Source: Jejuia sp047345485 | GTDB taxonomy: Bacteria > Bacteroidota > Bacteroidia > Flavobacteriales > Flavobacteriaceae | Assembly: GCF_047345485.1 (NCBI RefSeq) | Contig: NZ_JBLFEN010000008.1 | Coordinates: forward strand, 84,970-148,969 | Direction of reading: 5' to 3' | Length of the DNA: 64,000 bases | In this document: positions 43,924 through 54,027 of the stretch, one piece after another | Position numbering within the stretch: position 1 is the stretch's first letter | Layout of the letters: each line of letters begins with the position of its first letter | The notes under the pieces: generated by a model | Told to the model about the DNA's origin: nothing | The model's input: the letters and a program-made list of their open reading frames with translations, nothing else | Database searches by the model: none | Made by a program: the position numbers and the translations under genes

Positions 43924-45963
43924 ATGAAACTGCTTAATTTTACAATAATAAAACTTACTATATGCCTTATTCTTGGTATCGTATTAGGTTATTTTATTGA
44001 TGTATCGTTACCAATTACCATAACTGTTTCTTCGTTTTTCGTATTACTACTTTTTATCACACTTGTTTTAGGGAAAAAGCAATTCTCAAAAAATATCTGG
44101 TTTGGCTTGATTTCATTTTTTGGTATGATTTCTATAGGCGTTCTTACAGTTAATCTTCATAATCAAAAGAATTTTTCTAATCATTACGCTTCATATCTTT
44201 CTGAAGATTTAAATGAATTCCACAACATTACATTTAGAGTACGAGAGGTTTTAAAACCTGGTAATTATTATGATAAATACATTATTGATGTTTTTAAAAT
44301 TGGTGATAAACAAGCATCTGGAAAATCACTTATAAATATTGAAAAGGACAGTGTTCTAAACAGCCTAAATGTTGATGATGTTTATATGGTTAGAACCGAT
44401 TTTAAAAACTTAATTCATCCTTTAAACCCTGGACAATTTGACTATAAAAATTATCTAAAAAAGAAGTACGTTTACCATCAATTATTTGTTCAGCCTAATT
44501 TACTTTTAAAACAAAACACTACAAAAACTACACTTTTTGGGCTAGCAAATAGTATTAGAGCACATATTAATACTAAACTAAAACCTTATAATTATAAACC
44601 CGACGAATTAGCAATAATAAATGCACTTTTATTAGGGCAACGCCAAGACATTAGCGAAGACGTTTATAGCAGTTATACCAATGCAGGAGCCATACATATA
44701 CTTGCCGTTTCTGGATTACATGTTGGTATTATTTTACTCATACTAAGTTTCATATTAAAACCTTTAGAAGGTTTTAAACATGGCAAACTAGTAAAAACTA
44801 TTCTATTAGTACTGCTCCTGTGGAGTTTTGCTATCATTGCAGGCTTATCGGCTTCTGTTACTAGAGCTGTTACAATGTTTAGTGTAGTAGCTATTGGCAT
44901 GAATTTAAACCGACCGACAAATATTTATAACACCCTAGCCATTTCAATTTTAATTATTCTTTTAATTAAACCCTTATTTATTTTTGATGTTGGTTTTCAA
45001 CTCAGTTATTTGGCTGTTTTTTCTATTGTAACTATAGATCCGTTATTATATAAATTATGGCAACCCAAAAATTGGCTTTTAGATAAATATTGGCATACAC
45101 TAACTATAACAATTGCTGCTCAATTTGGTATCATCCCCATAAGTCTTTACTATTTTCATCAGTTCCCAGGACTTTTCTTCCTTTCAAATTTGGTTATTAT
45201 TCCTCTTTTAGGTCTCGTTCTCGGTTTAGGCATTATTGTTATTACCCTTGCCATTTTAAATCTACTTCCACATATTCTAGCTTCAACATTTGGCTATATT
45301 ATTGGTGTTATGAATAAGTTTGTAGCATGGGTATCACAACAAGAAGCTTTTTTATTTCAAGATATTCCTTTTAATATATTATATGTAGTAGCTTTTTATA
45401 TATTAATTATTAGTGTATTTAAGTGGATATTTAGAAAAAACTATACTAATTTAATATATGTTTTAGTTGCAATCTGTTTTATGCAATCTGTTTACATTTA
45501 TACTGAATATAGTTCACCTGAAAAACAATTTATTGTATTCCATAAAAGTAGATTTTCTTTAATTGGACATGTTAATAGTAGTAAAATTAAATATGCCAAT
45601 AATTTTGATAGTACCACCAGCGCAACCAATAACATTATTAGGGATTATACTATAAAAAAACACGTGAAAAGTGAATTACAAAACAGTATAGCACCTGTAT
45701 ATGTTTTAAATGATAAAAATGTTTTAATAGTTGATAGCTTAGGTGTTTATAATATTAAAACTTTTAACCCAGACTATGTTGTGTTAAGACAATCTCCAAA
45801 ACTTAATTTGAATAGGTTAATTGACTCTTTACAACCTAGACAAATTATTGCAGATGGCAGCAATTATAAGTCCTATATTGAGCGGTGGGCGCTTATTTGT
45901 AAAGAAAGAAAGCTCCCTTTTCACCAAACGAGTAAAAAGGGAGCTTATATTATTAATTATTGA
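43924..45963 (+). CDS. comEC: ComEC/Rec2-family competence protein
   Basis: About 679 residues from the ATG at 43924 (a TTG one codon upstream is possible). N-terminal helices, an extracytoplasmic OB-like DUF4131 region (about 60-190) and the Competence domain (about 225-500). The latter has LLLGQRQDISEDVYSSYTNAGAIHILAVSGLHVGII and AGLSASVTRAVTMF. The long C-terminal metallo-beta-lactamase domain of full ComEC is missing; only about 150 residues follow, without HxHxDH. This shorter form is common in Bacteroidota. It would be the inner-membrane DNA channel for transformation. The last 20 codons contain a strong terminator hairpin. Confidence 0.93.
   Translation: MKLLNFTIIKLTICLILGIVLGYFIDVSLPITITVSSFFVLLLFITLVLGKKQFSKNIWFGLISFFGMISIGVLTVNLHNQKNFSNHYASYLSEDLNEFHNITFRVREVLKPGNYYDKYIIDVFKIGDKQASGKSLINIEKDSVLNSLNVDDVYMVRTDFKNLIHPLNPGQFDYKNYLKKKYVYHQLFVQPNLLLKQNTTKTTLFGLANSIRAHINTKLKPYNYKPDELAIINALLLGQRQDISEDVYSSYTNAGAIHILAVSGLHVGIILLILSFILKPLEGFKHGKLVKTILLVLLLWSFAIIAGLSASVTRAVTMFSVVAIGMNLNRPTNIYNTLAISILIILLIKPLFIFDVGFQLSYLAVFSIVTIDPLLYKLWQPKNWLLDKYWHTLTITIAAQFGIIPISLYYFHQFPGLFFLSNLVIIPLLGLVLGLGIIVITLAILNLLPHILASTFGYIIGVMNKFVAWVSQQEAFLFQDIPFNILYVVAFYILIISVFKWIFRKNYTNLIYVLVAICFMQSVYIYTEYSSPEKQFIVFHKSRFSLIGHVNSSKIKYANNFDSTTSATNNIIRDYTIKKHVKSELQNSIAPVYVLNDKNVLIVDSLGVYNIKTFNPDYVVLRQSPKLNLNRLIDSLQPRQIIADGSNYKSYIERWALICKERKLPFHQTSKKGAYIINY
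45910..45946. terminator. bidirectional terminator embedded in the comEC 3' coding end
   Basis: AAGCTCCCTTTT (45910-45921) and AAAAGGGAGCTT (45935-45946) form a perfect 12-bp stem with a 13-nt loop. It lies wholly inside the last codons of comEC and 22 bp from the stop of the convergent thioredoxin-fold gene. T-rich sequence follows on both strands, so one hairpin can end both transcripts. Confidence 0.8.
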
Positions 45964-45967
45964 TATT

Positions 45968-46519
45968 TTAATCTTTAAATTCTGCCTTAAAAGTTTTGTA
46001 ATATGCATTAAAATCTTCTTGGGTTTTTATATCCTTGTGTTTATTATTTTTAAACATTTTAAGATATAACTCTAACTTGGTTGGTATTAGATATCCAGCA
46101 ATAGGAGCAATTACATCTGCATTTTCATCAAAAAACACAATGGTAGGGTACGCTTTAATCTGTAAGTATCTGGCAAGTTGATGAGGGCTATTTCTTTTAT
46201 TTGCCTTAGAGGCATTATAACTGGGATTTGAATATGATTTATCCTTGTAGTCAACAACATCATTCCCTTCACCATTAAACTTTACAGCATAATAGTTTTC
46301 GTTAACATATTCTGCTACATCAGGATTACGAAACGTATTTTTATCTAACATTTTACATGGGCCACACCATACGGTATACACATCCATCATAATTTTTTTT
46401 GGTGTTTTCTTTTGAAGCTTAATTGCCTCTTCTAATGACACCCAATTTATTTCTTGAGCATTAGCACTTGAGAAACAAACAACAAGTGTAAATACTAATA
46501 TTTGAATAAAATTTTTCAT
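45968..46519 (-). CDS. exported thioredoxin-fold protein with CGPC active site
   Basis: 183 residues. A signal peptide (1-21, ending SSANAQ) precedes a thioredoxin fold with Cys52 and Cys55 in VWCGPCKML, the cis-Pro segment KAYPTIVFF (about 118-126), and a C-terminal helical extension. It should act as a periplasmic thiol-disulphide protein. It is 4 bp downstream of a second thioredoxin-fold gene in the same direction, so the two form an operon and may act as a pair. The target proteins are unknown. Confidence 0.9.
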   Translation of the reverse strand: MKNFIQILVFTLVVCFSSANAQEINWVSLEEAIKLQKKTPKKIMMDVYTVWCGPCKMLDKNTFRNPDVAEYVNENYYAVKFNGEGNDVVDYKDKSYSNPSYNASKANKRNSPHQLARYLQIKAYPTIVFFDENADVIAPIAGYLIPTKLELYLKMFKNNKHKDIKTQEDFNAYYKTFKAEFKD

Positions 46520-46523
46520 TTGA

Positions 46524-47000
46524 TTATGTTTTAGTTTTTAGGAAACTGTTTACTGTAAGCAACCATTTATCTGTACCGCCTTTTACATACCCTGTACTTC
46601 CTATTTGGTTTAAATTCATTTTATTACCTTCTTTTTTCTCTGGCTTAGCGAATATCACTGATGGGTAGCCTCTTACTTTAAAAAGATTCTGTAATTGATA
46701 ATTTTGGATTTGAGTTTTTTTATCTAGCTGTTTTCTTCTTGGAAAATCAAGCTCTACCAAAACAACATTATCTTTTGCCCAATTTTTAAATTCGTCTGTT
46801 AAAAATACTTCTCTTTGGAGTCTCTTACACCAACCACACCAATCAGAACCTGTAAAGAACATCAGTAGTGGTTTATTTTCTTCTATGGAAATTTGTGAAG
46901 CTTTAGCCATATCAGTATGCCAAACTTGGTTTTGAGAATTGCCCTGTAAGGTTAAAAAAACGCTTAAAAATAGTAGGTATATTGCTTTTTTCATAATCAA
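46524..47000 (-). CDS. exported thioredoxin-fold protein with CGWC active site
   Basis: 158 residues (codon 3 Met is probably the start of the signal peptide MKKAIYLLFLSVFLTLQG). The active site is Cys55-Gly-Trp-Cys58 in TGSDWCGWCKRLQREVF, a form typical of the DUF255/thioredoxin_7-like branch. The cis-Pro segment is VRGYPSVIFA. It is predicted periplasmic and is encoded directly before the CGPC protein. The different dipeptides between the cysteines suggest different redox potentials, but no function can be assigned. Confidence 0.9.
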   Translation of the reverse strand: MIMKKAIYLLFLSVFLTLQGNSQNQVWHTDMAKASQISIEENKPLLMFFTGSDWCGWCKRLQREVFLTDEFKNWAKDNVVLVELDFPRRKQLDKKTQIQNYQLQNLFKVRGYPSVIFAKPEKKEGNKMNLNQIGSTGYVKGGTDKWLLTVNSFLKTKT

Positions 47001-47024
47001 TTTGTTGCAAATGGTGTGCCGAAC

Positions 47025-47058
47025 TTACAAAAAAAGCACCTAAACAGATGCTTTTTGA
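47025..47058 (-). terminator. terminator after the peptidase-POT operon
   Basis: AAAAAGCA (47031-47038) pairs with TGCTTTTT (47049-47056) around a 10-nt loop. On the minus strand the second arm continues in T residues. It lies between the POT transporter stop at 47082 and the thioredoxin-fold gene start at 47000. Confidence 0.75.
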
Positions 47059-47081
47059 ATATTATTTAACGCTAATTTCGA

Positions 47082-48659
47082 TTATCGCACACCGTGCATT
47101 AGTTTTTTAAGCAAAGGGGTTAGTGCCATTAAAATGAAGCCCGCTGCTATTGGTACTATGGTGAAAATTAAAAAAAATGTACTCATATCGTACTGTGCCG
47201 TTATTTTATCTATCATCCCACCCATTGATCCTGCTGCCTTATTACCCATCCCTATAGCGATATACCATAGCCCAAACATCAGTCCTATTTTTGATGCTGG
47301 TACTAACTTAGAAACGTAGGATAGCCCAACTGGAGATAAACTAAGTTCTCCTAACGTATGTAGTAAATATGCTAAAATTAAAAAAATCATACTAACTGAA
47401 GCTGTTTGTGCTCCTTGAGGTATAGCTGCAGATCCGTAGGCTAGAATACCAAAGCCTAATCCTAAAAGGATTAAACCTATTCCAAATTTCACCGTTGCAG
47501 AAGGGTTATATTTACTTTCCCATAGTTTTGAAAATAAGGGTGCAAAGGCAATTATATAAAACGAATTTAAAATTGAAAACCAAGAAGCAGGCACCTCCGT
47601 TTTTACCTCAGAGAACTGATTCTTCAACATCCATATAACAATAGCCCATATGATAACAAAGCTTAGGGCTAAAAAAACATTAGAGAGTGCATATTTTTTA
47701 AAAGTAATTTGAAACAATTTGAACAATACGTAAGTAATTATTAAAAGAGGCACTACTGTGAGTAATGTATTTGCAACTCTAAAGATATTAGCAGTATCTC
47801 CTTCAAGTACTCTGTTTGTGTAATCTTTTGCAAAAATAGTCATAGAGCCTCCTGCTTGCTCAAAAGCTGCCCAAAAGAATATCGTAAAGAAGGCTAAAAC
47901 ACCAACAACGATATACCGATCTCTTTGTACATGCGCAGGTATTTTTTCTTGAGTTATTTTATCTTTGTCTCCAATATTTTCAATAGCGTCCTCATACGCT
48001 ACTGTTTTAGATGGTGACAAACCAACTTTACCAAAAATACCTTGAGCCAACCAAAATTGAATAGTACCAAAAAACATAAAAATTCCTGCAAGACCAAATC
48101 CGTAATGCCAACCCACTGTTTCGCCTATGTAACCGCAAAGCAAAATACCTAGAAATGCACCAGCATTAACACCCATGTAGTATATTGTAAAAGCACCATC
48201 TTTCTTATCTTGAGCATTAACATAAACACCATTAATAATTGAGGTCATATTAGGTTTAAACAAACCATTACCAGCAACTAATAATCCAATACCTGTATAC
48301 AAACCCCAAGGCGTATCAAAAGCCATGGCAGCATGCCCTAAAGCCATAATTAATGCGCCCCAAACTACTGAATTTCTATATCCAAAAAACCTATCAGCTA
48401 ACCAACCCCCTAAAATAGGAGAAAAATATACTAACATAGTGTATGTGCCATATAAGCCTAATGCGTCTTCTCTAGACCAAGCCCAACCTCCATCTAATAA
48501 TGCAGAGGTTAAAAAAAGTACTAAAATGGCGCGCATGCCATAATAAGAAAAGCGCTCCCACATTTCAGTAAAAAACAAAACAAATAGTCCTGATGGATGC
48601 CCCATGAGTAACTTACTATTCATTTCCGAACCTTCAAATCTGTACTTTGTGGTATTCAT
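47082..48659 (-). CDS. POT-family proton-dependent oligopeptide transporter
   Basis: 525 residues with about 14 hydrophobic helices. The POT signature is in helix 1, FFTEMWERFSYYGMRAILVLF (ExxERFxYYG), and the second in FTIYYMGVNAGAFLGILLCGYIGE. These are the proton-coupling and fold motifs of the PTR2 family. It imports di- and tripeptides across the inner membrane. It lies 11 bp after a second POT gene and both follow a dipeptidyl-peptidase gene, forming a peptide release-and-uptake operon. Confidence 0.95.
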   Translation of the reverse strand: MNTTKYRFEGSEMNSKLLMGHPSGLFVLFFTEMWERFSYYGMRAILVLFLTSALLDGGWAWSREDALGLYGTYTMLVYFSPILGGWLADRFFGYRNSVVWGALIMALGHAAMAFDTPWGLYTGIGLLVAGNGLFKPNMTSIINGVYVNAQDKKDGAFTIYYMGVNAGAFLGILLCGYIGETVGWHYGFGLAGIFMFFGTIQFWLAQGIFGKVGLSPSKTVAYEDAIENIGDKDKITQEKIPAHVQRDRYIVVGVLAFFTIFFWAAFEQAGGSMTIFAKDYTNRVLEGDTANIFRVANTLLTVVPLLIITYVLFKLFQITFKKYALSNVFLALSFVIIWAIVIWMLKNQFSEVKTEVPASWFSILNSFYIIAFAPLFSKLWESKYNPSATVKFGIGLILLGLGFGILAYGSAAIPQGAQTASVSMIFLILAYLLHTLGELSLSPVGLSYVSKLVPASKIGLMFGLWYIAIGMGNKAAGSMGGMIDKITAQYDMSTFFLIFTIVPIAAGFILMALTPLLKKLMHGVR

Positions 48660-48670
48660 AAAAGATTATT

Positions 48671-50230
48671 TTAGTTATCTGCTAATTCGAAACCTTCGGT
48701 TTCGTCGTTATGCATAATGCGTTCGTTATCTTCAGCTCCATGTGTCAAACGCTTAAGTGGTTTTAGAAGCAGAATTACTAATAAACCAAAAATTACGGTG
48801 AATATCGTTATTCCAGAGAATATTGCATATTCCCCAAATTCGGATGCAGATTCCCCTAAAACTCCTGCAACTTTATTACCTAAACCAGTAGCTGCAAAAT
48901 ATACACCCATCATTAATGAAGCATATTTAACAGGAGCTAACTTAGTTATGAATGACAAAGCTACTGGTGAAGAACATAACTCCCCTATAGTATGAAATAA
49001 ATAAGCTAAAACCAACCAATGCATAGCAGAACTTCCTTCTGAATTAAATTCTGCAGCAGCAAAAATCATAAAAACAAATCCTAATCCCATTATAATTGTA
49101 CCAATTGCCATTTTAAATAATGATGATGCCTCCTTTCCTTTTAATTTTCGCTTTGCCCAATAAGCAGCTATTAAGGTTGCAAAAATTATTATAAATCCAG
49201 CATTTAAGCCTTGAAACCACGTTGCTGGTATTTCCCATCCAAATAAAAATCTATCTGTATTAGTTTTTGTATATATGCTCATCAAACCACCCGCTTGCTC
49301 AAAAGCACCCCAAAAAACTATAACAATTAAAAAGGATAGTAATAAAACTAAGTACCTGTCTTTAGAAACTTGATTTTCAAGATTTTTATAAATCATCATC
49401 ATAACGCCAGCTACTAATGCTATAAAAACATACAATACAGTATAACCCCAACTATCTATTCCTTCATAAGTAAAACCAGCAAATACTGCATAAACTATAA
49501 TTATGATTACAATACCTAAATTTATTGGTGATTTTAATAAATCTGCTAATAACTTACCGATAGAAACATCATTCTTCTTGTCTTCAATTGTAGGTTTATT
49601 ACCAACTGTAATCAAAAATTTTTGTCCATACAAGTAAACCATTAAACCCAATAACATAGCAATACCTGCTAAACCAAAACCATAATGCCATCCAATTTTT
49701 TCTCCTACATACCCAACAATAAAAGTTGCTAATAAAGACCCAAGATTTATACCTATGTAAAAAATACTAAAGCCCTTATCTCTTCTAATATCTCCTTGTT
49801 TATATAAGCCTCCTACCATTGTAGATATGTTAGGCTTAAGCAAACCAACACCTAGAACAATGAGCACCAAACCTGTATAGAATGCCCACATCTCATCAAA
49901 TGCTAATATACCATGACCAGCAACAAGGGTTAAAGCACCATATAGTACTGCTTTCTTTTGCCCTAGAACTTTATCTGCAATCATTCCACCTGGAATAGAC
50001 ATCACGTATACTAGCATAGTATACCAACCATAAAGCATTATTGACTCTGAATCCAACCAACCCAACCCAGGATTATCAACTGTAGTTTTTTCTACCAAAT
50101 AAAGTGTTAATAAAGCTCGCATTCCATAATAAGAAAAACGTTCCCACATTTCAGTGAAAAATAATACGTATAACCCTACTGGATGTCCAAATAATTCTTT
50201 TTCGTGTGGTTGCTTTATTGATACTGCCAT
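48671..50230 (-). CDS. POT-family proton-dependent oligopeptide transporter (paralogue)
   Basis: 519 residues, closely related in layout to the next gene. It has the same helix 1 motif (FFTEMWERFSYYGMRALLTLY) and a matching central segment (FSIFYIGINLGSLLATFIVGYVGE), while the cytoplasmic middle region is different. The pair looks like a tandem duplication followed by divergence, perhaps giving different peptide preferences. It lies 54 bp after the dipeptidyl-peptidase gene. Confidence 0.95.
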   Translation of the reverse strand: MAVSIKQPHEKELFGHPVGLYVLFFTEMWERFSYYGMRALLTLYLVEKTTVDNPGLGWLDSESIMLYGWYTMLVYVMSIPGGMIADKVLGQKKAVLYGALTLVAGHGILAFDEMWAFYTGLVLIVLGVGLLKPNISTMVGGLYKQGDIRRDKGFSIFYIGINLGSLLATFIVGYVGEKIGWHYGFGLAGIAMLLGLMVYLYGQKFLITVGNKPTIEDKKNDVSIGKLLADLLKSPINLGIVIIIIVYAVFAGFTYEGIDSWGYTVLYVFIALVAGVMMMIYKNLENQVSKDRYLVLLLSFLIVIVFWGAFEQAGGLMSIYTKTNTDRFLFGWEIPATWFQGLNAGFIIIFATLIAAYWAKRKLKGKEASSLFKMAIGTIIMGLGFVFMIFAAAEFNSEGSSAMHWLVLAYLFHTIGELCSSPVALSFITKLAPVKYASLMMGVYFAATGLGNKVAGVLGESASEFGEYAIFSGITIFTVIFGLLVILLLKPLKRLTHGAEDNERIMHNDETEGFELADN

Positions 50231-50284
50231 AAATATGCTAATTAGTTAGAAGTTATTATTTTCTTAATTCAATGTATGTACTTG

Positions 50285-52471
50285 CTATATTTTATCACCT
50301 AACTTTTCGTTGATAAAACTAGTCATTTTTTTGTAGAGATGCAGTCTGGTGTTACCTCCAAATATGCCATGGTTTCTGTCTGGATATATAGCCCAATCAA
50401 ACTGCTTATCGGCTTGCACAAGTGCTTCAATCATTCGCATAGTGTGTTGTACATGTACATTATCATCACCTGAACCATGAACTAATAAGTAATCTCCTTT
50501 TAAAAGTTCTGGATAATTAAATGGAGAATTATCATCGTAACCACTTGGGTTTTCTTGCGGTGTTCTCATATAACGCTCTGTATAAATTGTATCATAAAAT
50601 CGCCAACTGGTTACAGGTGCAACGGCTATTGCCATTTTAAACACATCATTTCCTTTTAGTAAACAATTGGTAGACATATGTCCACCATAACTCCAACCCC
50701 AAATACCAATACGATCTTTATCTATATATGGCAAATCTCCTAATTGACGAGCAGCCTGAATTTGATCTTCGGTTTCGTATTTTACCAAATTTAAATATGT
50801 GATTTTTTTAAATGCTGCGCCTTTAAACCCTGTACCTCTGCCATCAACACAAACTACAATATAGCCTTGTTGCGCAAGCATTTGATACCAATAATCATTG
50901 GTACTATTCCAACTATTAGCTACAGATTGCGATCCAGGACCAGAATATTGTGTCATAAAAAGCGGATATACTTTTGTGGCATCAAAGTTTGCTGGTTTTA
51001 GCATCCACATATTTAAGGCGTTACCATGTACGCTTATAGTACTAAATATTTTCTTTGAGGTAGTATAATCCGCAAGTTTTTGAGATAAATTATCGTTATC
51101 CTTTATACGCTTAATAAGTTCACCAGAAGTTGCACTATTTAACGTATAATATGGTGGTGTTTCAGCATTTGAAAATGTATTTATAAAATACGAGAAATCT
51201 GCACTAAAAGACGCGCTATTTGTGCCATTTGCTTTAGTTAAACGTTCTTTACTTGTACCGTTTAATTTAATTCGATACACATCCCGATTAATAGACCCGT
51301 TTTCGGTAGACTGGTAGAAAATAGTATTCTTTTTTTTATCATAACCATAATAATTAGTGACTTCCCAATTCCCTTTTGTAACTTGATTTTTTAAATCTCC
51401 ATTTTTTGAATAATGATAAATGTGATTAAAGCCATCTTTTTCGCTCGTCCATATAAAACTATTGTCTTCTAAAAAAGTTAAATTATCTGTTACATCAATG
51501 TATGCCTTGTCTTTTTCTGCTAACATCAATTTTGACGAATTATCTTCTGCATTAATAAACCATACATCTAATTCGTTTTGATGGCGATTCATATATTGAG
51601 CACTTAAAACATCTGCACTGTTAGTCCATTTAATCCTTGGTATATAAAAATCATCATAGGTTTTATTAACATGAACTGCTGTAGTTTTATCATCTTTCAA
51701 ATTATATATATGAAGTGAAACATCAGAGTTTTTCTCACCTGCTTTTGGGTATTTAAATACTTGTTGAGTTTGGTACAACGCTTTACCATAAATATCCATT
51801 GAAAATTCAGGCACATTAGTTTCATCAAATCGTAAAAAAGCTATTTTATTACCCGATTTGTTCCAATCAAAAGCGCGAACAAAGGCAAATTCTTCTTCAT
51901 ACACCCAATCTGTTATTCCATTGATAATTTTATTTTTTTCTCCATCAAAAGTAATTTGGGTTTCATTGTTAGAGTTTAAATCTTTTACATATATATTATT
52001 ATTAAACACATAAGCAATTTTAGAACCATCTGGAGCAAATGTAGGCTCTTGTATTTTTTTGTCAGAAACTTTAACTACACTGCCTGTTACAACATCATAA
52101 ACATAATAATAGGCTAAAGAGGAGCGCCTGTAAATAGATTCTTTTTCTGTAGCTAAAAGCAGTTTTTTTTCATTATTACTAAATGCATAATCTGTAAAAT
52201 AGTTAAGTTCAGATATATCTGATGATGACACTAAAGTTTCTACCTTTTTTAAGGTCTCATAATCATAGATATCTACCGATGTAGAGCGTGTAGCTCTATC
52301 AAAATTTAAAACTGAGTACTTTTGCCCATTTTTCATTGAATGCAATGCATCCATTCCTTCTGTTCTAAAAGTGCCACTCCATATATTTTCTAACGTTATT
52401 TCCTTGGTTTGTGCTGGTATTGTAAGCGAAACGAATAGGAGAACAAAAAGGAAGAGTTTTAAATATTTCAT
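50285..52471 (-). CDS. S9 family dipeptidyl-peptidase IV-type protease
   Basis: 728 residues. A signal peptide (1-21, IPAQ end) precedes a beta-propeller DPPIV N-terminal domain (about 95-450) and the alpha/beta-hydrolase catalytic domain. The latter shows GIWGWSYGGHMS (nucleophile Ser), the acid in HGSGDDNVH and the base His in DRNHGIFGG. The EE pair of DPP4 (DWVYEEEFAFVRAFDW) that holds the peptide N-terminus is present. It would release X-Pro or similar dipeptides in the periplasm, which the two downstream POT transporters can import. Divergent from the HMG-CoA reductase gene. Confidence 0.94.
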   Translation of the reverse strand: MKYLKLFLFVLLFVSLTIPAQTKEITLENIWSGTFRTEGMDALHSMKNGQKYSVLNFDRATRSTSVDIYDYETLKKVETLVSSSDISELNYFTDYAFSNNEKKLLLATEKESIYRRSSLAYYYVYDVVTGSVVKVSDKKIQEPTFAPDGSKIAYVFNNNIYVKDLNSNNETQITFDGEKNKIINGITDWVYEEEFAFVRAFDWNKSGNKIAFLRFDETNVPEFSMDIYGKALYQTQQVFKYPKAGEKNSDVSLHIYNLKDDKTTAVHVNKTYDDFYIPRIKWTNSADVLSAQYMNRHQNELDVWFINAEDNSSKLMLAEKDKAYIDVTDNLTFLEDNSFIWTSEKDGFNHIYHYSKNGDLKNQVTKGNWEVTNYYGYDKKKNTIFYQSTENGSINRDVYRIKLNGTSKERLTKANGTNSASFSADFSYFINTFSNAETPPYYTLNSATSGELIKRIKDNDNLSQKLADYTTSKKIFSTISVHGNALNMWMLKPANFDATKVYPLFMTQYSGPGSQSVANSWNSTNDYWYQMLAQQGYIVVCVDGRGTGFKGAAFKKITYLNLVKYETEDQIQAARQLGDLPYIDKDRIGIWGWSYGGHMSTNCLLKGNDVFKMAIAVAPVTSWRFYDTIYTERYMRTPQENPSGYDDNSPFNYPELLKGDYLLVHGSGDDNVHVQHTMRMIEALVQADKQFDWAIYPDRNHGIFGGNTRLHLYKKMTSFINEKLGDKI

Positions 52472-52681
52472 ATGTAAATTTATGTCTTGTTTTATGATTA
52501 TTTAACTTGCATTTCTGTCTATTTTATTTAAATAATATTACAAATTATAGACATTTTACTAATAAAGCAGCATAATTGATAAACCGATTTCAAGTTTACT
52601 AAAAATTATGTAATTAAACGAAATTATTAACAGTTAAATAACGCCATATATTTACTTACCATATTTTCATAACAAGAGTAG

Positions 52682-52689
52682 TATCTTTG
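52682..52689 (+). promoter_or_regulatory. -7 promoter element of the HMG-CoA reductase operon
   Basis: TATCTTTG matches TAnnTTTG exactly and lies 20 bp before the ATG at 52710, giving a very short leader of about 14 nt. No clear -33 TTTG is seen at the expected distance. The rest of the 238-bp divergent gap holds nothing else that I can name. Confidence 0.55.
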
Positions 52690-52709
52690 CTCATCAAAAG
52701 TATGCTAGT

Positions 52710-54026
52710 ATGAGTAAAACAATTTTTGGATTTTCTAAACGCTCCAAGTCTGAAAAAATTGATTGGATAGTATCTACTTACCTTCCAAACAATAAAAATG
52801 CTAAATCTATTTTACTTCAGTACTGGAATACAGATGAGAAATTACAGCAACTGCATGATGAGTTTATAGAGAATACTATTACCAACTATTATTTACCATT
52901 AGGTATTGCTCCAAATTTTTTAATAAATGGTATTACCTATACCATACCAATGGCTATTGAAGAAAGCTCAGTAGTGGCTGCTGCCAGTAAAGCAGCTAAA
53001 TTTTGGTTAGACAGAGGCGGATTTAAAACAGAAGTGATCTCTACTATAAAAATTGGGCAAGTACATTTTAAATACTTCGGGAATCCTGAAACTTTAAAAG
53101 CATATTTTACATCCATAAAACAACAATTATTAAAAGACGCTAAACCTATTACAGCCAACATGGAAAAGCGTGGTGGTGGAATTTTAGATATAGAACTAAG
53201 AGACAAAACAATAGATATTGATGGGTACTACCAACTACATGCATCTTTTGAAACCTTAGATGCTATGGGAGCCAATTTTATAAATTCTTGTTTAGAGCAA
53301 TTTGCAAAAACGTTTAAAAATGAAGCTTTAAATTTTGATGCGTTTTCTTCAGATGAAAAACATATAGAAATTATAATGAGTATTCTATCTAATTACGTAC
53401 CTGAGTGTTTGGTTAGAGCTGAAGTAAATTGTCCTGTTGAAGCGCTAGCTGAAAATTCTAAACTATCTGGATCTACATTTGCAAAAAAGTTTGTTGAAGC
53501 TGTTAAAATTGCAGAAATAGAACCTTACAGAGCCGTAACACATAATAAAGGTATTATGAACGGTATTGATGCTGTAGTTTTGGCCACCGGTAACGATTTT
53601 AGAGCGGTAGAAGCTGGAGTACATGCGTATGCTGCAAGACATGGAAGCTATAGTAGTTTGTCGCATGCAGAAGTTAAAGATGGTATATTTAAATTTTGGT
53701 TAGAAATTCCATTAGCACTTGGTACCGTTGGAGGTCTAACAGGTTTACACCCATTAGTTAAATTAGCGTTAGAGATGCTAGGAAAACCAAATGCTAAAGA
53801 ACTTATGCAAATAGTGGCAGTTGCAGGTTTAGCACAAAATTTTGCTGCTTTACGTTCTTTAACTACAACTGGCATACAAGAAGGCCACATGAAAATGCAT
53901 TTAATGAATATTTTGAATCAGTTTGAAGCTACTAATTCTGAAAAACAACATTTGGTTGAACGTTTTAAAACAGAAACAGTAACACATAGTGCAGTAGTTG
54001 AAGCCTTAGAAAAATTGAGACATTAG
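52710..54026 (+). CDS. hydroxymethylglutaryl-CoA reductase, class II
   Basis: 438 residues, the length of class II enzymes. Family segments visible: IPMAIEESSVVAAASKAA (catalytic Glu region, about 75-90), LDAMGANFINSCLE (about 183-196), MNGIDAVVLATGNDFRAVEAG (about 275-297), GTVGGLTGLHP and the C-terminal GIQEGHMKMHLMN with the catalytic His. It interconverts HMG-CoA and mevalonate. Although class II enzymes are called degradative, the GHMP kinase 1 bp downstream points to the biosynthetic mevalonate route to isoprenoids. The enzyme is cytoplasmic. Confidence 0.96.
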   Translation: MSKTIFGFSKRSKSEKIDWIVSTYLPNNKNAKSILLQYWNTDEKLQQLHDEFIENTITNYYLPLGIAPNFLINGITYTIPMAIEESSVVAAASKAAKFWLDRGGFKTEVISTIKIGQVHFKYFGNPETLKAYFTSIKQQLLKDAKPITANMEKRGGGILDIELRDKTIDIDGYYQLHASFETLDAMGANFINSCLEQFAKTFKNEALNFDAFSSDEKHIEIIMSILSNYVPECLVRAEVNCPVEALAENSKLSGSTFAKKFVEAVKIAEIEPYRAVTHNKGIMNGIDAVVLATGNDFRAVEAGVHAYAARHGSYSSLSHAEVKDGIFKFWLEIPLALGTVGGLTGLHPLVKLALEMLGKPNAKELMQIVAVAGLAQNFAALRSLTTTGIQEGHMKMHLMNILNQFEATNSEKQHLVERFKTETVTHSAVVEALEKLRH

Positions 54027-54027
54027 T

